DNA of 64,000 nucleotides, taken from positions 1-64,000 of the forward strand of contig SVTG01000002.1 of the NCBI GenBank assembly GCA_015063895.1, read 5' to 3'. The notes under the pieces are model-generated. The model made no database searches, was not told the origin of the DNA, and saw nothing but the letters and a program-made list of their open reading frames with translations. Position 1 is the first letter of the stretch. Each line of letters begins with the position of its first letter. Source of the stretch: Oscillospiraceae bacterium. GTDB taxonomy: Bacteria > Bacillota > Clostridia > Oscillospirales > CAG-272. This document shows positions 16,132 to 25,033 of the stretch, piece by piece. A program made the position numbers and the translations under genes.

Positions 16132-17943
16132 TTAAGCGCCGAAGCTGTTGTCACCGAAGATCTTGGCAATGAATTTCGGGATCTCGGTGTTGTCAATTCG
16201 GTCACGGTTTGCAAAAAACTCGCCAACACCGTCGCCAAGACCAAAGAGCGGTACGTCGGCGTTGGTGTGGTTGTCGGAGTCAAAGCGGTAGGCGCCGGTC
16301 GATTCGTTGAAATCAAACTCACCGCACTCGTGGTCGGCGGTGATGATCAGGGCCGTTGTGGGGTGCAGCATTACGAAGCCGATGGCGTAGGCGATCACTT
16401 CCTCATAAGAGGCCACGGAGGTCTGCACGTCGGCAAGAGAGCGGTTGCCCTTCTTCACTTGGTGGGAGTTTTTGTCGATGTGTGCCTGCTCGATCATCGT
16501 AAAGAAGGTGGCGTTGTTTTCGGATACCACGGAAAGCGCGGCGCGCGTTTTGTCGATCAGCACGCTCTCGTCAACGCTCGTCAGGCTGTTGGTGTCACCG
16601 CTGACGTAATCGACCTTGCCTTCTTTTACGAGCTTGTCGATCTGCGACTGAATGATTTCGGTGTCGTTACGGTCGTTCGTGTGCGCGAGGAACCCTGCGG
16701 GCGTAGCGTCTGTGATGCTTGCGGTGGTGACCACGGCAGTCTTGGCGCCCGTGCTCTGTGCCAGCTCGCGGATATTGGTAACGGCCGTGCCGTTTGCGTT
16801 CTGGCCGACCTTGTGGTTGAGGGTCTTATGGCCCGTGGCAAGGGCGGTGGCGGCTGCGGCGCTGTCGGTATAGTCCTTGTCACCGTTGATTACTGACTGC
16901 GAGGCGGTGATGGCAGCGGACTTGTAGGGCAGGGCCTCTGCGGAAAAGCTGTTGATCAGATTGGAGGCCTTACCTGCCTGAATGTGCTCAAAGCCCATAC
17001 CGTCGCCGATCATCAAAATGGCAGAGGTGGCCTTTTCAAAGGTGAATTTTGCGGGGGTCGCGGCGGTGGGGAGCGTGGCGTCTACAGCGACGTTGGCGCC
17101 CTGCGGTGCAAAATATTTGTTCATCAGCGCAGAGGCGGCACCACCCAGCATATAGGAGTTGCCCATCATCACGATCTTAGAGCCGTTTGCAAACAACAAA
17201 TATTCGTCGGCGGCCAGCACCTGATTTTCCACAGCCTTTGATTGCTGACGGTTGGTCTTGCCGACAAGAATTTCGTACTCTGCCTCTGCGGTCTTGTCGG
17301 AAACCATCTTCAGCTTGATGCCTGCGTTATTGAGGATAAAGTCGTAAAGATTTACGGCGATATAATAGGTGATCTTGTCGGTCTTATCTGCGCCTTCGGG
17401 GTAAACGATGGTGTAGCTTGAAAGCGGTACGCCGGATACCGAAAGGTCGCCCAGCATATAGGCAAACTCACCGATATAGTCGCCGCCGTCATAAACGGTT
17501 ACCTTTTCCTTTTTGGCGTTGATGTAGTTTTCAATAAAGTAGTCCACGGCGCGCACGGTGGCAGCGTCGTTGCCGCCCGTGATGATCACAGCCCCGTCCT
17601 TGTAGGCGATGATGAAATCCTTTTCACGGATCAGCGTGCGTGCATTTTTGGTGGCCTCGCGCTTGGTGCCGCCGACGATGATCTCGGTTTCAATGGCGGG
17701 CATCTGGTCGGTCTCCATCTTGAGCTTTACGCCCGTAGCGTCGTTGATAGCATCGCGCAGCTTGGTAGCGGCAGCCTTGTCCGAGGCGGCCGATTTGCTA
17801 TTCGAATAGACGACGCGGTATTCGCTCTCGCCGTCCTTGACGATATCGATCGGCTTGCCGTCGTGCTTTTTGCATGCAGCAAATAGCGGTAACAGCATGA
17901 CGAGGGCAAGGACAAGACAAAGCAGTTTTTTCTTGTTCAGCAT
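16132..17943 (-). CDS. Alkaline phosphatase lipoprotein with two N-terminal accessory domains
   Basis: A 603-residue lipoprotein (signal with lipobox LFAAC, Cys about residue 24). Two tandem alpha/beta repeats follow, about residues 40-150 and 176-290. Each has a pattern of EYRVVY or SYTIVY, a helix, GVKLKM or GIKLKM, then EIIVGGTKR or EILVGKTNR. I infer they are the GH67N/hexosaminidase-like accessory fold. The catalytic domain starts near residue 307: LMIGDGMG (metal Asp), TDSAAAATA (nucleophile Ser about 361), MIEQAHIDKNSH and TADHECGEF (metal His/Asp). The family hydrolyses phosphomonoesters outside the cell. The accessory pair is unusual for a PhoA-type enzyme and suggests surface or glycan association. 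GGAGG precedes the start. Confidence 0.88.
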   Translation of the reverse strand: MLNKKKLLCLVLALVMLLPLFAACKKHDGKPIDIVKDGESEYRVVYSNSKSAASDKAAATKLRDAINDATGVKLKMETDQMPAIETEIIVGGTKREATKNARTLIREKDFIIAYKDGAVIITGGNDAATVRAVDYFIENYINAKKEKVTVYDGGDYIGEFAYMLGDLSVSGVPLSSYTIVYPEGADKTDKITYYIAVNLYDFILNNAGIKLKMVSDKTAEAEYEILVGKTNRQQSKAVENQVLAADEYLLFANGSKIVMMGNSYMLGGAASALMNKYFAPQGANVAVDATLPTAATPAKFTFEKATSAILMIGDGMGFEHIQAGKASNLINSFSAEALPYKSAAITASQSVINGDKDYTDSAAAATALATGHKTLNHKVGQNANGTAVTNIRELAQSTGAKTAVVTTASITDATPAGFLAHTNDRNDTEIIQSQIDKLVKEGKVDYVSGDTNSLTSVDESVLIDKTRAALSVVSENNATFFTMIEQAHIDKNSHQVKKGNRSLADVQTSVASYEEVIAYAIGFVMLHPTTALIITADHECGEFDFNESTGAYRFDSDNHTNADVPLFGLGDGVGEFFANRDRIDNTEIPKFIAKIFGDNSFGA

Positions 17944-17983
17944 GGTTTTTTCCTCCGTGTTGTTCTAAATTTATCATTAAAAA

Positions 17984-18652
17984 TTATGCTTCGGGAAAGA
18001 GCATGGCCAGCACACGCGGCTCGATTTCGGTGCGTAGGCTTTGCAGCAGGGCTTCAAGCGAGAGGTCAAGGCAAACGTCGTCGCAGTAAAGGTGTAGACC
18101 GCCGTCAATATCAGCGGTTTCATCGGCCAGGTGCACGCGGTCAACGCGGGCGGCACCCATGTGGCGATAGGCGGCGCATCGGGCTGCGCGCACCACGCTC
18201 TCGCCCCAGGCGGCGCGGTCGGCCTCGTTCATTACCACGCGATATTCGCCGATCTCACCCGTTGCCTCGCCCTTGGCGATCGCTTCCTCGCGCTTGGCGG
18301 TCACGTCAAGCAGGGAGGAGGTCAGCAGTGCGGTCAGCAGCTCGCGGTATTTGCCAAACTCGGTTTTGCGCAGCTCCTGTTTGGCCAGCCGGAACGCCTC
18401 GTCCACCAAGGCCTTTTTTGTGTCGCTGAGCATTTTTTCGCGTGCCTGTTCGATTTCGAGCCGCGCATTTTCAACCAATTCCTCCGCCGCCTCACTTGCG
18501 CGCAGGGCGATGCTTTCTGCCTCGTCCTCGGCCTTGGCGGCGTAGTCCTCGGCCATACGCTTGCAGTCGTTTTGCGCGGCCTCCAGCGTGAGGCGCGCCT
18601 CCTCCTTGGCGTCCGAGAGAATGCGGTCAATAATTCTATCAAGTCCAGTCAT
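17984..18652 (-). CDS. ntpE: V/A-type ATPase subunit E
   Basis: A 222-residue peripheral-stalk subunit. The N-terminal half is a long charged helix (DRIIDRILSDAKEEARLTLE onward, to about residue 105) and the C-terminal half is a compact alpha/beta domain ending in LRTEIEPRVLAMLFPEA, which fits subunit E. It binds subunit H/G and holds the catalytic A3B3 head. It starts 53 bp after the subunit I gene with no K gene between them, and the next gene downstream is an unrelated phosphatase. Confidence 0.85.
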   Translation of the reverse strand: MTGLDRIIDRILSDAKEEARLTLEAAQNDCKRMAEDYAAKAEDEAESIALRASEAAEELVENARLEIEQAREKMLSDTKKALVDEAFRLAKQELRKTEFGKYRELLTALLTSSLLDVTAKREEAIAKGEATGEIGEYRVVMNEADRAAWGESVVRAARCAAYRHMGAARVDRVHLADETADIDGGLHLYCDDVCLDLSLEALLQSLRTEIEPRVLAMLFPEA

Positions 18653-18705
18653 AGTGTTTACAGTACCATACGGTAGGCGGTATGCCTTGTCCGTTCCTTC
18701 GTTTT

Positions 18706-20745
18706 TTATTGCACAGCGAGCGGTGCGCTGGCAGGGTCGTGCGTCGACGTTTCCTCCTCGCTGTCCCCGTGCGCCGCTGCGGTGGTGTGCGTGTCAACAA
18801 AGAGCGAGGTGTCACGTGTGTAGCGATCCGTCGTTTTCATTGGGCGGTGCAGAATGGCGCGCCCGGGATAATAGGCGGCAAAGCGTGCCATGTAGCAGAG
18901 CTTCGCGCGCCCGACCAGCGCAGGTGCTTTGTTTAAAAGCAGATTTAACGCATGGGAAAGCGCAAAGCAGAGCAGGGCGGCCAAGAGCGTCAGCCACACA
19001 ACGCCTGTGTTGGGTGCGAGCTGTAAGATCGGCCACAGGCAAAGCATCGTGATGAGGGCCAAGGGCAGAGTGCGTGCGGCGCACAGCGCCTGTGTCAGCT
19101 CGCAAAGCAGATCGATCATGCCGCCGCCAATGGCGATCAGGTGCTCCTTTTTGGCGCTGCCCGCTAAGATGCCTGTTGTGACGATGCAGATCAGCGCAAC
19201 AGCCAGCACAATCGCGGCTACGATGGGGTGGAGCCAGAAAAGGCCAAGTCCTGCGAAAAAGCACAAATGCGGCCCTACGACCAAGGGGATCTCGCGTGCG
19301 CGATGCGCGCGCACTAAAAAGATGATGCGCAGCACGAAGAGCGTGCACAGGTAAGTAAGGGCGGGGAATACTGCTACGGCAAGCAAAAGGTCAACCTGTA
19401 GCAGCCGGGCGCGGCAGACAGCAAGCGCATTGGCAAGCGGCACCAGCGGGATCAGCGTGGCGGTTGCATCGGTTTCCCGTAATAATGTCAGTAGGGTGCT
19501 GCCGAAATAGTGACCGAGCGGTACGCCGAACAGTATCATGGCACCGCCGCAGCAGCCAAGCAGCAAAGCGGCGCGCTTTAAAGCGGTGGGGGTGCGCTTG
19601 GGAAGAAATACGGCAAGTGCGGCGATCAGCGCCACAAGCCCGTATCCGACGTCGGCAAAAAGCAGGCCGAAGAGCAGGGCATAAAAGACAGTCAGCGGCA
19701 CGGCCGCGTTCCATTTCCCGTACCACGGGGTGCGATAAATGGCAAAAAGTGATGCCGCACGTCCGGTATAGGGCGGCTCTGCCGCAGGGCGCGGCGGCTT
19801 TTCGGTGATCTCGGGGTCGGTAAAGTCATAGGCCACGGTCATGGCATCGAGCACGCGTGTGATCCGTGCCGTCTCAAAGGCAGGGCACCAGGCCGTCAAC
19901 ACCGTGCAGGAGCCAAGTGAAAGCAGCTTTTCCTTCAAGGCGGCAGTTTGCTCGTTGGCCTGTAATACGTCAAACAGCGCGCAGACGTCGCCGTAATTTT
20001 CGGCCAGCACGTCAAGGCGCATGTGTGCGTGCTTGAGATCGTCACGGTATTTTGCGGCGCGCTTTTGCGCGGCATCAAAAATCGTGACAACGCGCCCCTG
20101 TGTGTCGGCAAAGAAGGCTTCGGTAAAGCTGAGCGGCATCAAGGCCTCGCGTGTGGCCGCCTCGGTATCGCGGTGTGTGATCACGGCAATATATGTGCCG
20201 CTTTTGTCGGCCAAGAGCACCTTGGCGACAAATCCCGTGCTGTCAGCAATTTCACCCAGAGTTGCGGCGCTGGTATTTGCGGGGAGTGAGCCCAGCAAAA
20301 ATTTGGTTTTTGCGGTGCCCGCGTTATCTAAGGGGTAGGGAAAATCAAGATAGGGCAGTAGCGCGTGCATCAGCTCCTGCTCGTGTTGTATTTTTTCAGC
20401 TGTCTGTGCCGTAAATTCAAGTATTTTTTCGGTTTCGGTTACGGTTTTTTCAGCACGCTCGGCGCTTTTTGAGCAGAGAAAGCTGCTGTAATCGATCTCG
20501 GCACGTACGTGACGATGCTTATGGCGGCGCTCGGCCAGCACAGGCAGTACGTGCCTTACGCGGTCAAGGCGCGCGGTGATCTCTTCCTTGTCGGTAACGG
20601 GCGCTACCGCGTGAGAAAGCTCCCCTTCTCCCGTAGGGCGTTCGGTCAGCTCGGTGCAGCCGAGATGCATCAATCGCCGCAGTAAAAGATCGGTATCCTC
20701 CGCAGGTACGATCACGGTCAGCCGTTTCATAGCGTTTACTGGCAT
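18706..20745 (-). CDS. ntpI: V/A-type ATPase subunit I (membrane stator)
   Basis: About 679 residues. I favour the start MPVNAMKRLTVIVPAED at 20745, which fits the family's M-x-V-x-x-MK beginning and overlaps the preceding stop; MKRL at 20730 is the alternative. The cytoplasmic N-terminal half (to about 320) has coiled-coil stretches that contact the peripheral stalks. The C-terminal half has seven or eight membrane helices, including FADVGYGLVALIAAL. This subunit provides the half-channels for H+ or Na+ beside the K ring. A partner K gene is absent here. Confidence 0.9.
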   Translation of the reverse strand: MPVNAMKRLTVIVPAEDTDLLLRRLMHLGCTELTERPTGEGELSHAVAPVTDKEEITARLDRVRHVLPVLAERRHKHRHVRAEIDYSSFLCSKSAERAEKTVTETEKILEFTAQTAEKIQHEQELMHALLPYLDFPYPLDNAGTAKTKFLLGSLPANTSAATLGEIADSTGFVAKVLLADKSGTYIAVITHRDTEAATREALMPLSFTEAFFADTQGRVVTIFDAAQKRAAKYRDDLKHAHMRLDVLAENYGDVCALFDVLQANEQTAALKEKLLSLGSCTVLTAWCPAFETARITRVLDAMTVAYDFTDPEITEKPPRPAAEPPYTGRAASLFAIYRTPWYGKWNAAVPLTVFYALLFGLLFADVGYGLVALIAALAVFLPKRTPTALKRAALLLGCCGGAMILFGVPLGHYFGSTLLTLLRETDATATLIPLVPLANALAVCRARLLQVDLLLAVAVFPALTYLCTLFVLRIIFLVRAHRAREIPLVVGPHLCFFAGLGLFWLHPIVAAIVLAVALICIVTTGILAGSAKKEHLIAIGGGMIDLLCELTQALCAARTLPLALITMLCLWPILQLAPNTGVVWLTLLAALLCFALSHALNLLLNKAPALVGRAKLCYMARFAAYYPGRAILHRPMKTTDRYTRDTSLFVDTHTTAAAHGDSEEETSTHDPASAPLAVQ

Positions 20746-21056
20746 TTTTCCACGATCCCCCACACGATAAGTCCTACGGCCGCCTCCATGTGTGTGCGTG
20801 CCTCTTGTGCCAGCGCCTCGCCCTCGGCGGCGATCTCCTTTTTCTTTTTGGCGCTCAGGCGCTGTGTTTTGGCGGTCACCACGCTGAGCTCAAAGTCACA
20901 TTCGCGTTGGGCGTCCTCGGTGATCTTGTTATAATGCGCCGTGCCCTCGCTTTCAACCTCCGCGCGCATTTCGTCGGCGCGCTCGGCAGCTACGCGGCAC
21001 AGCACCTCTGCTTGCTCCTCAGCCTGACGAATGGCGTTGATGGCATCTTTTATCAT
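20736..21056 (-). CDS. ntpF: V/A-type ATPase subunit H/G-like stalk protein
   Basis: A 106-residue, almost wholly helical charged protein (AEEQAEVLCRVAAERADEMR; KKKKEIAAEGEALAQEAR) that should form the heterodimeric coiled-coil stalk with subunit E. GGAGG lies 5 nt before the ATG. It is the first recognisable gene of the H-I-E unit and overlaps subunit I by 10 bp. Assignment rests on length, coiled-coil character and position before subunit I. Confidence 0.82.
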   Translation of the reverse strand: MIKDAINAIRQAEEQAEVLCRVAAERADEMRAEVESEGTAHYNKITEDAQRECDFELSVVTAKTQRLSAKKKKEIAAEGEALAQEARTHMEAAVGLIVWGIVEKCQ

Positions 21057-21088
21057 GACTTCCTCCTTTATCGGTCCGGAAATTTCCT

Positions 21089-21124
21089 GCCGATTTTTGA
21101 CGATTTCCCGCCGATTTTTGACGA
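21089..21124. repeat. Pair of 15-bp direct repeats upstream of the V-ATPase genes
   Basis: GCCGATTTTTGACGA occurs at 21089-21103 and 21110-21124, spaced 21 bp (two helical turns), about 35-70 bp upstream of the first ATPase gene. It could be a regulator site; no protein can be assigned. Confidence 0.5.
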
Positions 21125-21140
21125 GTTAGCGTATAGATAA

Positions 21141-21626
21141 TTATATTTTATCACATTTTGCGCGCGTGCGCAAGGTGGCGCGTGAAAAAAGTGAAATTCT
21201 TTTTTGTCGGCATACCGCCGATGTCCTGTGCCTCCTGCGTGGAGGGCGGCTGTACTGTATGCTCTCGTCGTTGCTCCAATAGGTGCAAAGTGTGCCGTTT
21301 TCGTGTACCGTATTGCCACTTTTATGCACGTATGTGAGGATAAGGCGCAGACAATGCTTCTCTTTTTGGGCGGTAAGAGCAATAGTTGCCTCGTGATGTG
21401 TAAAATGCAAAAGTGCCTTTTGTGCAATCGCCTCACGAAGGTCGTGCTCTGCGTGATCGGCAAGGTGATCCTCTGCGTGTCGCACCAGCGCCTCTATCAA
21501 GGCCGCCGTGTGCGTGGCGGCAGGTGTCGTGCCCGTGACGTTGGGTGTGATGATGCGCAACACCTCTGTGCCGCATCGGTGAATGCGGCGGCAGCAGAGA
21601 TTGGGCGTAATTTGTAGATTTTCCAT
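21141..21626 (-). CDS. Hypothetical protein upstream of V-ATPase genes
   Basis: A 161-residue open frame with an excellent ribosome site (AAGGAGGGGG six bases before the ATG), on the same strand as and upstream of the ATPase genes. The sequence has CCRRIHRCG near the N-terminus and a His/Ala-rich helical centre (ALVRHAEDHLADHAEHDLREAIAQKALLHF). The last 35 residues are basic and look less like coding sequence. The opposite strand also has a long open frame here. I recognise no family. The good ribosome site is the main support. Confidence 0.5.
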   Translation of the reverse strand: MENLQITPNLCCRRIHRCGTEVLRIITPNVTGTTPAATHTAALIEALVRHAEDHLADHAEHDLREAIAQKALLHFTHHEATIALTAQKEKHCLRLILTYVHKSGNTVHENGTLCTYWSNDESIQYSRPPRRRHRTSAVCRQKRISLFSRATLRTRAKCDKI

Positions 21627-21694
21627 ACCGTTCCCCCTCCTTTTCAGTATACTATACGCGCGCAGAAGCCGAAAATTGCTTGCTGATAAAACAC

Positions 21695-21737
21695 AAAGAG
21701 CGGCAAACGGTTATTTTATACCGTTTGCCGCTCTTTT
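21695..21737. terminator. Terminator of the TepA-like gene
   Basis: Perfect 16-bp stem AAAGAGCGGCAAACGG/CCGTTTGCCGCTCTTT with a 10-nt AT loop, directly after the stop of the minus-strand protease gene. T-rich on both sides. Confidence 0.85.
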
Positions 21738-22405
21738 TAAGATTTGGCCATGTCTTCCAGTGCCGCCAGTGCCTCGGCAAGGCCGCCGACCTCGTCAATC
21801 AGGCCCATCTTGACGGCCTCGTTGCCGTCCACAATGGTGCCGATGTCGGTGGAAAGCTCATCGGGGCGCATCATCAGCTCACAAAGGTGTGCCTTTTGCA
21901 CGTGCGAGTGGCGGCAGATAAAATCGGTGATGCGCTCCTGCATATCGTGAAAATAACGGTAGGTCTGCGGTGCGCCGATCACCACGCCGCTGATGCGCAC
22001 GGGGTGCAGGGTCATGGTGGCGCTCGGCACAATGAACGATCGCTTGGCCGCCACCGCCAGCGGCACGCCGATCGAATGTCCGCCGCCCAGTACAAGGCTG
22101 ACGGTGGGCTTTTTCATGGAGGCGATCATTTCCGCCAAAGCAAGTCCTGCCTCCACGTCACCGCCCATGGTGTTCAGTACGATCAGCACGCCGCGCACGT
22201 TACGGCGCTGCTCGGTAGCGACCAGCAACGGGATCAGATGCTCGTATTTGGTGGCCTTCTGATTGTCGCCCAAAATATAGTGCCCCTCGATCTGCCCGAT
22301 GATAGAAAGGCACTCAACGCCGTCCTCGGTTGAGATGGAGCCCGTTTTGATCAGCGATTCCTCTACCTCGTTTTCTGTGGACTTTTCTTTTTCTTCGTTT
22401 GCCAT
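21737..22405 (-). CDS. tepA: ClpP-class serine protease, TepA-like
   Basis: A 222-residue member of the ClpP/crotonase fold. Catalytic triad elements are visible: nucleophile Ser in GGGHSIGVPLAVAA, His in TMTLHPVRI and Asp in GTIVDGNEAV. Unlike ClpP, the N-terminus is charged and has no propeptide. The spacing and the GGDVEAGLALAEMI segment fit the TepA (translocation-enhancing protein) family. Such proteins are cytoplasmic and thought to cleave signal peptides. AAGGAG precedes the start. It is a monocistronic minus-strand gene, divergent from the pduL operon. Confidence 0.88.
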   Translation of the reverse strand: MANEEKEKSTENEVEESLIKTGSISTEDGVECLSIIGQIEGHYILGDNQKATKYEHLIPLLVATEQRRNVRGVLIVLNTMGGDVEAGLALAEMIASMKKPTVSLVLGGGHSIGVPLAVAAKRSFIVPSATMTLHPVRISGVVIGAPQTYRYFHDMQERITDFICRHSHVQKAHLCELMMRPDELSTDIGTIVDGNEAVKMGLIDEVGGLAEALAALEDMAKS

Positions 22406-22496
22406 AAATATGCTCCTTTTCGCTTTTTATTTAGTATGCCCAGGAACACTGCCAAAAATTTTCGCGAGTTTTTTGCGCTTTTCTTCATTTTTTGCA

Positions 22497-22525
22497 TTTA
22501 CAATTCGTGTTTTATATGTTATAAT
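22497..22525 (+). promoter_or_regulatory. Promoter of the pduL operon
   Basis: TTTACA (22497-22502), 17-bp spacer, TATAAT (22520-22525). The transcript would start about 50 bp before the pduL start. Confidence 0.7.
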
Positions 22526-22584
22526 GATTTTGTCTGTGAAAAACTTATCAAAGGGTGCCACGGTGCCCAAGTATGGAGGTAGAT

Positions 22585-23157
22585 ATGCAAAATAAGTTTA
22601 TTGTTGAAACCTCGGCACGTCACATTCACGTGACCGATGCAACGCTGAAGGCTCTTTTCGGTGCTGACGCTGTTCTGCACAACAAAAAGGATCTTTCTCA
22701 GCCCGGTCAGTTTGCCTGTGAGGAAAAGGTCACGCTCGTTGGCCCTAAGGGTGAATTGAAGGTCAGCATTCTCGGTCCTACCCGTCCTGCCGATCAGGTT
22801 GAGCTTTCCTTTACCGATGCTCGCACCCTGGGGCTTAAGGCTGTTCCCGTGCGCGAGAGCGGTGACGTGGCAGGCACGCCCGGTCTGAAGCTCGTCGGTC
22901 CCTGCGGCGAGGTAGAGATGGCAGAGGGCACGATCGTTGCCAAGCGTCATATCCACATGACGCCCGCTGATGCCGAGGCGATCGGTGTTACCGATAAGGA
23001 GATCGTAAAGGTTAAAATGAATACCGCCCGTCCCGTGGTATTTGAGGACGTTGTGGTGCGCGTTTCCCCCAAGTTTGCGCTTGCTATGCACATTGATACC
23101 GACGAGTGCAACGCTGCCGCTGCCTTTGGTGAGGTTTACGGCGAGATCGTAAAGTAA
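22585..23157 (+). CDS. pduL: Phosphate propanoyltransferase PduL
   Basis: A 190-residue PduL-type phosphotransacylase; the ATG at 22585 follows GGAGGT, and longer in-frame starts are implausible. Two copies of a beta-barrel half carry the metal His motifs SARHIHV (N-terminal) and AKRHIHM (central), and DECNAAA lies near the end. The enzyme interconverts acyl-CoA and acyl-phosphate. No microcompartment shell genes are nearby and I see no encapsulation peptide, so a cytosolic acetyl- or propionyl-CoA role is likely. It is first in an operon with two Fe-S-type genes. Confidence 0.92.
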   Translation: MQNKFIVETSARHIHVTDATLKALFGADAVLHNKKDLSQPGQFACEEKVTLVGPKGELKVSILGPTRPADQVELSFTDARTLGLKAVPVRESGDVAGTPGLKLVGPCGEVEMAEGTIVAKRHIHMTPADAEAIGVTDKEIVKVKMNTARPVVFEDVVVRVSPKFALAMHIDTDECNAAAAFGEVYGEIVK

Positions 23158-23211
23158 AACCGCGTTTGATCGCTGTTTGATAAAAGTCAATTTTAAAAAG
23201 GAGATAAAAAC

Positions 23212-23928
23212 ATGAGCAACGTAAGTGAAATGCCTTACGCACAGAGCCTTGAGGTTCAGCACATGTGCGTGGTAAAGAAGGGCTGCGATCACGGCCCCGC
23301 TCCCATTCCCGAAGAGGGCAAGTGGGTTCAGGCAAAACAGATCACCGACATTTCCGCATACACCCACGGTGTGGGCTGGTGTGCACCCCAGCAGGGCGCC
23401 TGCAAGCTTTCCCTCAACGTAAAGAACGGTATTATTGAGGAAGCATTGGTAGAGACCATCGGCTGCTCGGGTATGACCCACTCTGCTGCTATGGCGGCTG
23501 AGATCCTTCCCGGCAAGACCTTGCTTGAGGCACTGAACACCGACCTTGTATGCGACGCTATCAACACCGCTATGCGCGAGCTGTTCCTGCAGATCGTATA
23601 CGGCCGTAGCCAGTCTGCCTTCTCCGAGGGCGGCCTTGTTATCGGCGCAGGCATGGAGGACCTTGGTAAGGGTGAACGCTCCATGGTTGGTACGATGTAC
23701 GGCACCAAGGAAAAGGGCGTGCGTTACCTCGAGATGACCGAGGGCTACTGCACCCGCATGGCACTTGATGAGAACAATGAGGTTATTGGCTATGAGTTCG
23801 TTTCTCTTGGCAAGATGACCGACATGATCAAGAAGGGCATCGAGCCCAACGAGGCATACGAGAAGGCTAAGGGCACCTACGGCAGATTTGCCGATGCCGC
23901 AAAGTACATCGATCCTCGCAAAGAGTAA
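23212..23928 (+). CDS. Iron-sulfur cluster assembly scaffold-like protein
   Basis: A 238-residue protein related to the NifU/IscU-like scaffold group that partners GGGtGRT proteins in anaerobes (family recognition from memory). Cys-bearing motifs include HMCVVKKGCDHG, GWCAPQQGAC and TIGCSGMTHSAAMAAEI, the last matching the IscU-type GC-x-x-x-x-S-A turn. It probably builds or holds an Fe-S cluster. GGAG is upstream of the ATG. It lies 55 bp after pduL and 17 bp before the GGGtGRT gene. Codon use is strongly biased (GTA, GCA, CTT), as expected of a highly expressed gene. Confidence 0.75.
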   Translation: MSNVSEMPYAQSLEVQHMCVVKKGCDHGPAPIPEEGKWVQAKQITDISAYTHGVGWCAPQQGACKLSLNVKNGIIEEALVETIGCSGMTHSAAMAAEILPGKTLLEALNTDLVCDAINTAMRELFLQIVYGRSQSAFSEGGLVIGAGMEDLGKGERSMVGTMYGTKEKGVRYLEMTEGYCTRMALDENNEVIGYEFVSLGKMTDMIKKGIEPNEAYEKAKGTYGRFADAAKYIDPRKE

Positions 23929-23945
23929 TTAGGAGGTAACGTATC

Positions 23946-24944
23946 ATGGCAAAATTTGAAGGTTATGAAAGACGCGAGGCAAAAATTCTCGCAGCGCTCG
24001 CGGAATACGGCATCTCCTCTATCGATGAGTGCATGGATATTTGCAAGGCACAGGGCATTGACCCCTACAAGATCGTAGAGGAGACCCAGCCCATCTGCTT
24101 TGAGAACGCAAAGTGGGCATACGTTGTCGGCGCCGCTATCGCTATCAAGAAGGGCTGCAAGAAGGCTTCTGATGCTGCTGCCGCTATCGGTATCGGTCTG
24201 CAGGCATTCTGCATTCCCGGCTCTGTTGCCGAGAACCGCAAGGTAGGCCTTGGTCACGGCAACCTTGGCGCAATGCTCCTTTCCGAGGAGACCGACTGCT
24301 TCTGCTTCCTCGCAGGTCACGAGTCTTTTGCAGCAGCAGAGGGCGCTATCAAGATCGCACTGAACGCAAACAAGGTTCGCACCAAGCCCCTGCGCGTTAT
24401 CCTCAACGGCCTTGGTAAGGACGCTGCTTACATCATTTCCCGCATCAACGGCTTTACCTACGTAAAGACCCAGTTTGATCCCGCTACCGAGGAGGTAAAC
24501 GTTATCTCCGAGAAGCCCTTCTCGAACGGTCCTCGCGCTGCCGTGAAGTGCTACGGCTCCGATAGCGTGCCCGAGGGCGTTGCGATCATGCGTCTTGAGA
24601 ACGTTGGCGTTTCCATCACCGGTAACTCCACTAACCCGACGAGATTCCAGCACCCCGTGGCAGGCACCTACAAGAAGTGGTGCCAGGAGAACGGCAAGAA
24701 GTACTTCTCCGTTGCCTCCGGTGGCGGCACGGGCCGTACGCTTCACCCCGATAACATGGCTGCAGGCCCTGCTTCCTACGGCATGACCGATACGCTCGGC
24801 CGTATGCACGGCGACGCGCAGTTCGCAGGCTCCTCCTCCGTGCCCGCTCACGTAGAGATGATGGGCCTCATCGGCGCAGGTAACAACCCCATGGTCGGCA
24901 TGACGGTTGCAGTTGCAGTGGCTATCGAGGAGGCTTGCAAATAA
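23946..24944 (+). CDS. GGGtGRT protein; island integration target
   Basis: A 332-residue protein carrying the signature SGGGTGRTLHPDN (about residues 258-270) that names the family. Cys motifs (IDECMDICKAQ, SEETDCFCF) suggest metal or Fe-S association. Its biochemical role is not known to me. AGGAGG precedes the start. The last 31 codons (24852-24944) exist twice more downstream, at 44262 and 46362. The first 37 bp of that segment are identical to the copy at 44261. After that the copies differ almost only at third positions. The gene therefore still reads intact across what looks like an integration site. The tyrosine recombinase gene begins 165 bp after the stop. Confidence 0.85.
   Translation: MAKFEGYERREAKILAALAEYGISSIDECMDICKAQGIDPYKIVEETQPICFENAKWAYVVGAAIAIKKGCKKASDAAAAIGIGLQAFCIPGSVAENRKVGLGHGNLGAMLLSEETDCFCFLAGHESFAAAEGAIKIALNANKVRTKPLRVILNGLGKDAAYIISRINGFTYVKTQFDPATEEVNVISEKPFSNGPRAAVKCYGSDSVPEGVAIMRLENVGVSITGNSTNPTRFQHPVAGTYKKWCQENGKKYFSVASGGGTGRTLHPDNMAAGPASYGMTDTLGRMHGDAQFAGSSSVPAHVEMMGLIGAGNNPMVGMTVAVAVAIEEACK
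24851..24887 (+). mobile_element. Attachment-site core, left end (in the GGGtGRT 3' end)
   Basis: 37 bp identical to 44261-44297. Sequence upstream belongs to the host gene. Downstream the copies diverge synonymously. I infer that the crossover lies within this block. Confidence 0.65.
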
Positions 24945-25033
24945 TTTGCTTGAATTGCAAGGCTTTCAGGGCTTTTGATAGCTTCGACAAGGCATTGTAA
25001 AATCCTATCGCGTATAATTTCATACGAAAAAAG

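Noticed and set aside
18653..18705. Hidden ATPase subunit K between I and E
   Set aside because: Only 53 bp, too short for a proteolipid gene.
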